A stretch of 5,978 nt of DNA, taken from positions 1 to 5,978 of the forward strand of contig DATKGP010000049.1 in the NCBI GenBank assembly GCA_035510775.1, given 5' to 3'. The position numbers and the translations under genes were made by a program. The DNA is from DATKGP01 sp035510775 (GTDB taxonomy: Bacteria > Patescibacteriota > UBA1384 > 2-12-FULL-50-11). Numbering within the stretch: the first letter of the stretch is position 1; each line of letters opens with the position of its first letter. This document shows positions 1 through 5,978 of this stretch, one piece after another. The notes beneath the pieces were generated by a model, which searched no databases, was not told the DNA's origin, and was given only the letters and a program-made list of their open reading frames with translations.

Positions 1-40
1 TGAAAAACCGCGAGCCCAGCACCTGGAACCCCCAGGACCA

Positions 41-78
41 GCGAGCGTGTTTTTCTCCACCCGCCTGGGGCGAGCGTG
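41..78 (+). repeat. Direct repeat GCGAGCGTG, two copies
   Basis: The 9-mer GCGAGCGTG occurs at 41-49 and again at 70-78, so the starts are 29 bases apart. The shorter core GCGAGC occurs twice more nearby, at 10-15 and 115-120. The function is unknown. It may simply reflect the biased composition of this intergenic region, or it may be part of a dispersed repeat. Confidence 0.6.
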
Positions 79-92
79 CGGAGATGGGGGTC

Positions 93-219
93 GTAGGGGA
101 TGAGCAGCGAGGAAGCGAGCCGCGAACGGAAGGCACGAAAAATGCTACTGTACTCCAAGCATTTTGCAGCGCCGAGCGAGTCTTGAAGGCGCCTCGCAAC
201 TAGCGCTCCTACCCCCTAC
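93..219. repeat. Large imperfect inverted repeat (long hairpin element)
   Basis: The outer stem pairs GTAGGGG (93-99) with CCCCTAC (213-219). Inside it GAGC (102-105) pairs with GCTC (205-208), and GCGAGG (107-112) pairs with CCTCGC (192-197). Near the middle AAAATGC (139-145) pairs with GCATTTT (159-165). On the minus strand that inner stem is followed by a run of T, which would suit a weak terminator. The nested stems make a rod-like structure of about 127 nt. Its right arm resembles the right arm of the stem-loop after pcrA (5855-5899), so it may belong to a dispersed palindromic family. It could be a repeat element, an untranslated structured RNA or a terminator for an unseen neighbour. 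The sequence does not decide between these. Confidence 0.6.
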
Positions 220-227
220 AAAAAGAC

Positions 228-256
228 TTGGTGGCCGAAGACTGCCACGTTAATAA
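228..256 (+). promoter_or_regulatory. Candidate sigma70-type promoter for dnaX-dnaB
   Basis: TTGGTG (228-233) can serve as a -35 box and TAATAA (251-256) as a -10 box, with a 17-nt spacer. The surrounding TAATAAATAATTTA is the most AT-rich stretch before dnaX. Transcription would begin near 263-265, giving a leader of about 40 nt to the ATG at 304. The spacer contains the inverted repeat GTGGC (231-235) and GCCAC (244-248), which could be an operator. This is a consensus match only. Confidence 0.4.
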
Positions 257-303
257 ATAATTTAGTGACAAGACGGGAGATTAGTGGCAGTATCGAAATT
301 GCT

Positions 304-1785
304 ATGCCAACGCTTTATCGTCAGTATCGTCCCAAAACTTTTGCCGAGGTACTTGGCCAAGATCACGTCCGAATTCCCCTGGAAAACTCCTTGAAAACCA
401 ACAAAATTAGCCACGCTTATTTGTTCTCCGGCCCGCGGGGCACCGGCAAAACCACCATGGCTCGGCTTCTAGCCAAGGCCGTCAACTGCCCCAACCGCGG
501 CGAGGCAGCCGACCCATGCCAGAAGTGCGATATTTGCCAAGAGATAAACGACGGCCGCTCGGTCGATATCATCGAAATTGACGCCGCCTCCAACCGAGGT
601 ATCGACGAAGTGCGAGAACTGCGGGAAAAAATTGCCTTCGCCCCCGGCCGCTCCAAATACCGAGTTTATATTATTGACGAGGTTCATATGCTGACCAAAG
701 AAGCCTTCAACGCCCTGCTGAAAACTCTCGAGGAACCGCCGGAGCACGCCATCTTTGTCTTGGCAACCACCGAGCTTCACAAGGTGCCAGAGACGATTGT
801 CTCTCGCTGCCAGCGCTATCAATTTCACCTAGCGCCAAGCGAGCAGCTAATTGGCCTAATCAAGGCTATCGCCAAAAAAGAGAAATTCCCCATCAGCGAT
901 GAGGCAATCGGGCTAATTGCCCGACGAGCCGAAGGCTCATATCGCGACGCCCTGTCCTTGCTTGGCAGCGTCGTCGGCCAGAGCGACGATTTAAGCGCCG
1001 AGACCCTCCGGAAACTCCTCGGTCTGCCGCAAGGGGAAGTAGTCGACGGGCTAATCACCTCGCTTCAAACCGGCAACGCCCAGGCGACAATTGCAGTTAT
1101 TAAGGATTTTTTGGCTCTCGGCGGCGATCTGTCGGTACTGGTCAAATCGGCCAGCGAGGAGCTTAAAGAAATCGTTTTTCAAAATGAATCAGAGGTTGAA
1201 CGGGCCGAGGCCGCCCGTCTTCTAGAGCAGTTGATGCTGATACTCAACCAAATAAAAACTTCGAGCGACCCGACTGCCCTAATGACCGCCCGGCTGTATT
1301 CGCTCGCCAGCGGCAACCAAAAAACAACGCCCAGTGTTGAGCCGGCCATCCAGATTCCAGTTTCTACCGAGCTAAATCAAGTTGCCGATATTCAAAAAGT
1401 GCCAACACCCGAAGCCGCCGAGATGTATACGCCAGTCGACGCCGTTACCGCCTCTCCTAATCCAGCGTCGGTTGATCAGGCCGACTTCTGGCAAAATTTG
1501 GTGGCCGAGGTTAAAAATCACAACCACGCCCTTTACGCCATCATCCGCTCGGCCGAACTTTTGGAGATGACCGAAGACAACCTGGTGGTCGGGGTGCAAT
1601 TTCGCTTTTACGTCGACCGTCTTCACGAGCCGAAAAACCGCTCGTTGGTCGAGTCGCTAGCCAGCAAACTTGCCGGGCAGACGCTTCATCTCAAATGCCA
1701 GGTCACCGGCAAGGCACCAGCCAGAGCCGAGGCGGCCAGCAATCTGATGGAGACGGTGGTTGAGGTTTTCGAAATTACCGAGTAA
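304..1785 (+). CDS. dnaX: DNA polymerase III subunit gamma/tau (clamp-loader ATPase DnaX)
   Basis: DnaX is the ATP-driven motor of the clamp loader, which opens the beta sliding clamp and sets it on primed DNA at the replication fork. In the 493-aa product I see Walker A GPRGTGKT (43-50), the four-cysteine zinc module (C62, C72, C75, C78), Walker B IIDEVH (123-128), sensor 1 VLATTE (152-157), the SRC motif (167-169, arginine finger R168) and a sensor 2 arginine in GSYRDAL (211-217). A collar region follows to about 335, then a low-complexity linker, then a folded segment at about 393-470 of the tau type. I prefer ATG 304 because MPTLYRQYRP matches where the family begins. GTG 265 would add 13 unconserved residues. 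Neither start has a clear Shine-Dalgarno sequence. The gene is shorter than E. coli tau (643 aa). It runs into dnaB after 9 nt, implying cotranscription. Confidence 0.95.
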   Translation: MPTLYRQYRPKTFAEVLGQDHVRIPLENSLKTNKISHAYLFSGPRGTGKTTMARLLAKAVNCPNRGEAADPCQKCDICQEINDGRSVDIIEIDAASNRGIDEVRELREKIAFAPGRSKYRVYIIDEVHMLTKEAFNALLKTLEEPPEHAIFVLATTELHKVPETIVSRCQRYQFHLAPSEQLIGLIKAIAKKEKFPISDEAIGLIARRAEGSYRDALSLLGSVVGQSDDLSAETLRKLLGLPQGEVVDGLITSLQTGNAQATIAVIKDFLALGGDLSVLVKSASEELKEIVFQNESEVERAEAARLLEQLMLILNQIKTSSDPTALMTARLYSLASGNQKTTPSVEPAIQIPVSTELNQVADIQKVPTPEAAEMYTPVDAVTASPNPASVDQADFWQNLVAEVKNHNHALYAIIRSAELLEMTEDNLVVGVQFRFYVDRLHEPKNRSLVESLASKLAGQTLHLKCQVTGKAPARAEAASNLMETVVEVFEITE

Positions 1786-1792
1786 AGAGAGG
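1786..1792 (+). promoter_or_regulatory. Shine-Dalgarno-like site of dnaB
   Basis: The 9-nt gap between the dnaX stop (TAA, 1783-1785) and the dnaB ATG is the purine run AGAGAGGAT. AGAGAGG can pair with the 16S rRNA 3' end, though the spacing to ATG is short. The gap is too small to hold a promoter, so translation of dnaB probably depends on the dnaX transcript. Confidence 0.55.
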
Positions 1793-1794
1793 AT

Positions 1795-3156
<1,362 letters not shown>

Positions 3157-3171
3157 TAAGTGGTAAAAAGG

Positions 3172-3202
3172 AAGCCGCCGGCGGGTGCCGACGGCGGGTT
3201 TG
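3172..3202. terminator. GC-rich hairpin between convergent genes, likely bidirectional terminator
   Basis: CCGCCG (3175-3180) pairs with CGGCGG (3192-3197). After one G-A mismatch the inner stem CGG (3182-3184) pairs with CCG (3188-3190) around a GTG loop. On the minus strand the hairpin is followed by CTTCCTTTTTACC, a good T-rich tail for ending the 3211-3843 gene. On the + strand the tail is only GGGTTTG, so termination after dnaB would be weaker. It sits in the 54-nt gap between the two convergent stop codons. Confidence 0.75.
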
Positions 3203-3210
3203 ATACGATA

Positions 3211-3843
3211 CTACCAGAGATAGCGCTTCAGGACTTTGGCTTCAAGCTCCACAATCATGGGCTTAAAACCCCCGACGAGTTGTCGCAGCCACTTCTGCTC
3301 TTCCTCGTCGAACTTATCGTAGCCTGGCCCTTGTTTAATGACTTCGTGCTGGAGCTGATCATGAGAGCATTTCGATCTCATGTAGGGTGAGTAGCTCATG
3401 ACGGGCTCCCAGCGCAGCATGAGGTCGGTCTTCCAATCGTCGTCGAGTCTGAAAGGCACGATCAGGCGCTTCAAAGAGTTGTCAAGCTTCTCGGGCATCT
3501 CGAGGGCTCGGAGGCTTTCGTAGGCAACTTGCCACAGGCCGTGCAGGAGCACGGGTCTGTCCATAGTGCAGGCTCGATCGAAATCGATCCCGTGCCCTTG
3601 AGCCGCTAGGCCGATTGCCCCGACTGTACAGGTCAGAATCCAGCGGCCGTCTTGCGTCGCTGAGAAACTCTCTTCGAAAGCACCGACTACCAGAGCGGTC
3701 AGGACGTTGCCGTCGTAGGAATGTTGTTTCCTGTAGGCTGGATACTCAGGGCTGTTCATCGCCGGGGCGATCCGCATCGGATAGATCTCCTTGGCGGTGG
3801 GTAGGTCTTGGTTGAGCGTCGTGGGGATTCTGAGATAGTTCAT
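3211..3843 (-). CDS. Hypothetical protein of unknown family, 210 aa
   Basis: I do not recognise this protein. Reasons to call it a gene: an open frame of 211 codons, GGAG (3850-3853 on the + strand) six bases before the ATG, a promoter-like pair further upstream and a hairpin with a T tail just after the stop. The product is probably soluble, with a moderately hydrophobic patch at about 46-56 and another at 68-82, six tryptophans, and a Lys/Glu-rich C-terminal third that looks helical. There is no signal peptide, P-loop, zinc motif or obvious nuclease motif. Met23 has a strong alternative ribosome site (AGGAG, 9-nt spacing), which would give 188 aa. Five of 13 arginines are AGA/AGG, and lysine favours AAG, unlike dnaB, which uses only CGN for arginine. 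That suggests a separate origin, perhaps horizontal. It faces dnaB convergently and pcrA divergently, so it is not in their operons. Confidence 0.72.
   Translation of the reverse strand: MNYLRIPTTLNQDLPTAKEIYPMRIAPAMNSPEYPAYRKQHSYDGNVLTALVVGAFEESFSATQDGRWILTCTVGAIGLAAQGHGIDFDRACTMDRPVLLHGLWQVAYESLRALEMPEKLDNSLKRLIVPFRLDDDWKTDLMLRWEPVMSYSPYMRSKCSHDQLQHEVIKQGPGYDKFDEEEQKWLRQLVGGFKPMIVELEAKVLKRYLW
3787..3791 (-). promoter_or_regulatory. Internal Shine-Dalgarno AGGAG before Met23 of the hypothetical gene
   Basis: Read on the minus strand, AGGAG lies 9 nt before an in-frame ATG (3775-3777). This is a better match than the GGAG six bases before the first ATG (3841-3843). It makes the true start ambiguous: 210 aa from the first ATG or 188 aa from this one. 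Confidence 0.45.
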
Positions 3844-3849
3844 TTATGT

Positions 3850-3853
3850 CTCC
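3850..3853 (-). promoter_or_regulatory. Shine-Dalgarno GGAG of the hypothetical gene
   Basis: On the minus strand the sequence reads TTTGGAGACATAAATG. GGAG stands six bases before the ATG at 3841-3843, normal spacing for translation initiation. It supports the longer start. Confidence 0.55.
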
Positions 3854-3884
3854 AAAGTCGTAGGTGCGTCTAACTTCTGGGTTC

Positions 3885-3912
3885 AGCATATCCGAAATTC
3901 GGGGGAATTCAA
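3885..3912 (-). promoter_or_regulatory. Candidate promoter of the hypothetical gene
   Basis: On the minus strand TTGAAT (3907-3912) serves as a -35 and TATGCT (3885-3890) as a -10, with a 16-nt spacer. Transcription would begin around 3878, leaving a leader of about 35 nt. The spacer contains a palindrome (3892-3902), and the -35 overlaps another inverted repeat (3911-3928), so a repressor could act here. This is a consensus match only. Confidence 0.4.
3892..3902. repeat. Palindrome CCGAA-A-TTCGG in the divergent spacer
   Basis: A perfect 5-bp inverted repeat with a one-base centre lies between the -35 and -10 of the predicted minus-strand promoter. This position is typical of an operator for a small dimeric regulator. 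No regulator gene is visible in the window, so the role is inferred. Confidence 0.4.
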
Positions 3913-3928
3913 CGCGTTGATATGCGTT
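3911..3928. repeat. Inverted repeat AACGC-N8-GCGTT upstream of pcrA
   Basis: AACGC (3911-3915) and GCGTT (3924-3928) are perfect inverted copies separated by 8 bases, about 25 bases before the pcrA start. The element overlaps the predicted minus-strand -35 and any pcrA promoter here, so it could influence both divergent genes. Chance occurrence is possible for arms this short. Confidence 0.35.
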
Positions 3929-3953
3929 AATCAATAAGTTACGCTGCAACGAC

Positions 3954-5828
3954 ATGGCGGACGATCAATCGGACAAAATTTTTTCGGGTCTAAACGAAGC
4001 GCAAGAACAAGCAGTGCGGGCGACTGAAGGGCCGGTACTGATTCTGGCCGGGGCCGGTTCGGGCAAAACCAAATGTCTAACTCATCGTTTGGCCTACATA
4101 GTCGCGCTCAAGCAAGCCGAGCTTAGCCAAATCTTGGCAATTACTTTCACTAACAAAGCCTCCCAAGAACTGGGGGAGCGAATCCTGAAAATTCTCGATT
4201 ACCCGACGACCGGCTTCAAGACCAATCCGGCCTTCGCTCTGCGGCGAGCTTTGCCGTGGGTCGGGACTTTCCACTCAATTTGTGTCCGGTTACTTCGTAA
4301 CGAAGCGGTCAATATTGGCTTAAGCCCGAACTTCACCATTTTCGATTCCGACGATTCCTTGTCGCTTATTCGCCAGATTCTTAAAGAGAAAAATCTCGAT
4401 CCCAAACAGTATGCCCCGCAAGCGGTCTCCTCGATAATTTCCAACGCCAAGAACGAGCTGATGAACCCCGACCAGTACGCCCCATTTGCCCAAGGGCATT
4501 TTCAACAGATTGCCCTAGAAGTTTATCGAGCTTACCAAAAACGTCTTGGTGAACTCTCGGCTCTGGATTTTGACGATTTAATCAAAGCCACCGTCGAGAT
4601 GCTGGAAAAATATCCCGAGATTCGAGCCAAATATAACGAGCAGTTTCGCTACGTAATGGTCGACGAGTACCAAGACACCAACCACAGCCAGTACCGCCTG
4701 ACCTTCCTGCTGACCAACCCAAAAACCAATAATTTGTGCGTGGTCGGGGACGATTTTCAGTCCATTTACTCCTGGCGTGGGGCGAATTTTCAGAATATTT
4801 TAAATTTTCACCGAGATTACGAAGACACCCAAGTTTTCAAGCTGGAAGAAAATTATCGCTCGACCAAGACAATTCTGGCCGGCGCCGACCAAATTATCAC
4901 CCACGTCAAAAAACGCAGCGAAAAAAAACTCTGGACCCGCAACGAAGATGGAGCCCCGATTACGGTTTTCGAGGCCAGCAACGCCTACGCCGAAGCCGAT
5001 TTTCTCGTGACTGAAATTCGGACGCTGCACGGTATGGGTTACGACTGGAACGACTTCGCCGTCTTGTACCGCACCAACGCCCAGTCCCGTATTTTGGAGG
5101 AAATATTCCTCGGCGAGGGTCTGCCGTACCGACTCATTGGGGCTCTTAGATTCTACGAACGCAAGGAAATTAAAGATTTGCTGGCTTATTTGCGCTTCAT
5201 TTTGAATCCGGCTGACACCAACGCCTTGGCTCGAGCAATTAACACGCCGCCGCGCGGCATCGGCCCCAAAACTTTAGAAAAAGGCGGGCCGAAAGTTGAC
5301 GCTTTCCTGGAACAAATGCAGAGTTTGCGCGAGATGGTTGGTCAAGCAGCGCCGAGCGTAATTTTAGAAAAGCTTTTAAGCGTAATTAAGTTTCGCGAAT
5401 TTCTGCACGACGGTACGCCGGAAGGCGAGAGCCGCTGGGAGAACGTCGAGGAGATGCTCAACCTCTCGACCGAGTTTGAAAACCTTAACGAATTCTTGGA
5501 GCACGTTGCCTTGGTGTCTGATGTCGACAACTATGATTCTTCCGCCGAGGCGGTGACCCTGATGACATTGCATTCGTCCAAAGGCTTGGAGTTTACGACG
5601 GTTTTCATCACCGGGTTTGAGGAAGGTTTGTGCCCGCACATTCGTTCGCTGGAGGACGAATCGGAAATGGACGAGGAGCGCCGGCTTACTTACGTCGGCA
5701 TGACTAGAGCCAAGAAACGTTTATATCTAACTTATGCCCGCCAGCGTTTAATTCACGGCGGCCTGACCGTTACTCTCCCCAGCCGATTTCTAAACGAACT
5801 CGACGAAGGCCTGCTGGACCGAGTTTAG
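3954..5828 (+). CDS. pcrA: ATP-dependent 3'-5' DNA helicase, UvrD/PcrA family (superfamily 1A)
   Basis: This family of translocases unwinds DNA in repair and clears proteins from DNA. The 624-aa product has the full motor set: Q-motif GLNEAQEQAV (12-21), Walker A AGAGSGKT (32-39), Ia ITFTNKAS (63-70), GTFHS (104-108), Walker B VMVDEYQDTN (234-243, D237/E238), motif III VVGDDFQSIYSWRGA (263-277), motif IV LEENYRST (297-304), motif V TLHSSKGLEF (538-547) and motif VI TYVGMTRAKKRL (579-590). It ends soon after PSRFLNE, so it lacks the C-terminal tail of roughly 100 residues that carries the RNA-polymerase-binding Tudor fold in typical PcrA (about 720-740 aa). Domain 2B also looks about 25-30 residues short after PRGIGPKTLEK. 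No Shine-Dalgarno precedes the ATG. It could equally be named uvrD. Helicase function is near certain, the exact paralogue less so. Confidence 0.93.
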   Translation: MADDQSDKIFSGLNEAQEQAVRATEGPVLILAGAGSGKTKCLTHRLAYIVALKQAELSQILAITFTNKASQELGERILKILDYPTTGFKTNPAFALRRALPWVGTFHSICVRLLRNEAVNIGLSPNFTIFDSDDSLSLIRQILKEKNLDPKQYAPQAVSSIISNAKNELMNPDQYAPFAQGHFQQIALEVYRAYQKRLGELSALDFDDLIKATVEMLEKYPEIRAKYNEQFRYVMVDEYQDTNHSQYRLTFLLTNPKTNNLCVVGDDFQSIYSWRGANFQNILNFHRDYEDTQVFKLEENYRSTKTILAGADQIITHVKKRSEKKLWTRNEDGAPITVFEASNAYAEADFLVTEIRTLHGMGYDWNDFAVLYRTNAQSRILEEIFLGEGLPYRLIGALRFYERKEIKDLLAYLRFILNPADTNALARAINTPPRGIGPKTLEKGGPKVDAFLEQMQSLREMVGQAAPSVILEKLLSVIKFREFLHDGTPEGESRWENVEEMLNLSTEFENLNEFLEHVALVSDVDNYDSSAEAVTLMTLHSSKGLEFTTVFITGFEEGLCPHIRSLEDESEMDEERRLTYVGMTRAKKRLYLTYARQRLIHGGLTVTLPSRFLNELDEGLLDRV

Positions 5829-5829
5829 T

Positions 5830-5844
5830 GGCGACTGCGTCGCC
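5830..5844. terminator. Short hairpin just after pcrA
   Basis: GGCGAC (5830-5835) pairs perfectly with GTCGCC (5839-5844) around a TGC loop, starting one base after the pcrA stop codon. No T tract follows (CAAAGTCTC), so it is a poor classical intrinsic terminator. It may protect the mRNA end or act together with the larger stem-loop downstream. Confidence 0.4.
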
Positions 5845-5854
5845 CAAAGTCTCT

Positions 5855-5899
5855 GTAAGAGGGAGGGACCTACTCGTGCAAGCGCTCCCTCCCTCTTAC
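5855..5899. repeat. Perfect 14-bp inverted repeat stem-loop downstream of pcrA
   Basis: GTAAGAGGGAGGGA (5855-5868) is exactly complementary to the 14 bases at 5886-5899, with a 17-nt loop. Neither strand has a T-run after it, which argues against a simple rho-independent terminator. The right half shares AGCGCTCC and a terminal TAC with the right arm of the 93-219 element, at the same distance from the end (both segments are 27 nt). The left arm contains GGGAGGG eight or so bases before a GTG (5876-5878), so a hidden ribosome site is conceivable. Confidence 0.65.
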
Positions 5900-5978
5900 C
5901 ATCTCCCACCCTTGCGCGTCCGGGCAAGCAGCCCAAGGTACAAAACCATCGCCCTTGCCGGAATCAGTCGCTGTGGCG
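5900..5978. other. Structured region running off the window end
   Basis: No gene can be assigned. CTTGC (5911-5915) can pair with GCAAG (5924-5928), or CCTTG (5910-5914) with CAAGG (5934-5938), and GGCAAG (5923-5928) with CTTGCC (5954-5959), so the region is rich in competing stems. A + strand frame from GTG 5876 and a minus-strand frame ending at TAG (5870-5872) are both open to the window edge. Either could be the tip of a gene, but there is too little sequence to decide. Confidence 0.3.

Larger units (their letters stand above)
1..303. other. GC-rich structured intergenic region upstream of dnaX
   Basis: I recognise no gene in this stretch. It is dense in potential secondary structure: a small hairpin at 22-36 (CCTGG, loop AACCC, CCAGG), an alternative pairing of CCCCAGG (30-36) with CCTGGGG (64-70), and the large inverted repeat at 93-219. 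GCGAGC occurs four times (10-15, 41-46, 70-75, 115-120). One + strand frame stays open from base 3 to a TAG at 201-203, and a minus-strand frame is also open over much of the region. Both run through the inverted repeats and their translations look like nothing I know, so I do not call them genes. I looked for SRP RNA, RNase P RNA, tmRNA and 6S RNA signatures and found none that convinced me. An unrecognised structured RNA remains possible. Confidence 0.55.

Noticed and set aside
84..125. Similarity to a plasmid ColE1-type origin segment (CTTCCTCGCTGCTC on the minus strand)
   Set aside because: The match is a short low-complexity string. No RNA I/RNA II structure or other plasmid feature is present, and the neighbours are chromosomal.
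3..203. Partial + strand open frame ending at TAG 201-203
   Set aside because: It crosses strong inverted repeats, an opposite-strand frame is open over the same DNA, and the translation matches nothing I know. GC-rich DNA gives such frames by chance.
1..264. SRP RNA, RNase P RNA, tmRNA or 6S RNA upstream of dnaX
   Set aside because: The long hairpin has a rod-like shape, but its tip lacks the SRP domain IV loop, and the conserved RNase P (GAGGAAAGTCC) and tmRNA sequences are missing on both strands.
874..903. Run of six A in dnaX as a programmed frameshift site for a gamma form
   Set aside because: The reading frame is AAA AAA GAG, not A AAA AAG. A -1 shift would stop at TGA 900-902, before sensor 2 and the collar, giving about 199 aa, which cannot be a working gamma subunit. 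No other convincing slippery site was seen.
3160..3390. + strand 76-aa frame opposite the orphan gene
   Set aside because: It begins in the terminator hairpin, lacks a ribosome site and is antisense to the better-supported 3211-3843 gene.
5916..5938. SRP RNA-like string TCCGGGCAAGCAGCC
   Set aside because: It resembles the E. coli 4.5S tip, but there is no four-base loop closed by CC and GG, and the flanking arms do not pair as in SRP helix 8.
5870..5978. Minus-strand open frame entering from the window end and stopping at 5870-5872
   Set aside because: Only about 35 codons are visible and another frame is also partly open. It runs through the perfect stem-loop. This is too little to call a gene.

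Overview
This window carries a chromosomal DNA-replication and repair block. It encodes the clamp-loader ATPase DnaX and the replicative helicase DnaB, which form a tight + strand pair. Downstream on the same strand is a UvrD/PcrA-type helicase. One unrecognised gene on the opposite strand separates the pair from the helicase. The host is a bacterium. Reduced proteins (DnaX about 493 aa, PcrA about 624 aa), the direct dnaX-dnaB adjacency and the style of the protein sequences fit a small-genome lineage such as the Candidate Phyla Radiation (Patescibacteria). That placement is an inference, not something the sequence proves. The three housekeeping genes end in TAA, TAG and TAG, so they give no sign of a recoded TGA.

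Layout: 1-303 is GC-rich leader DNA with strong inverted repeats, GCGAGC motifs and, near its end, a plausible promoter. dnaX follows (304-1785, ATG start preferred over an upstream GTG). dnaB (1795-3156) begins 9 nt after the dnaX stop and has its own Shine-Dalgarno-like sequence. A GC-rich hairpin at 3172-3202 lies between the convergent ends of dnaB and the minus-strand gene (3211-3843, 210 aa) and can serve as terminator for both. The 110-nt spacer at 3844-3953 lies between two divergent genes and holds a candidate minus-strand promoter and two short palindromes. pcrA/uvrD (3954-5828) follows. The last 150 bases hold a short hairpin, a perfect 14-bp stem-loop and more structured GC-rich DNA running off the window.

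How they work together: DnaX powers loading of the sliding clamp, DnaB unwinds the fork, and the PcrA-type helicase removes obstacles and acts in repair. The minus-strand gene shows no link to these functions. Its arginine codons differ sharply from those of dnaB, which suggests it arrived separately. I found no CRISPR array, transposase, tRNA, rRNA or recognisable defence system. The observations most worth following are the orphan gene, a related palindromic element in both flanking intergenic regions, and the trimmed PcrA.
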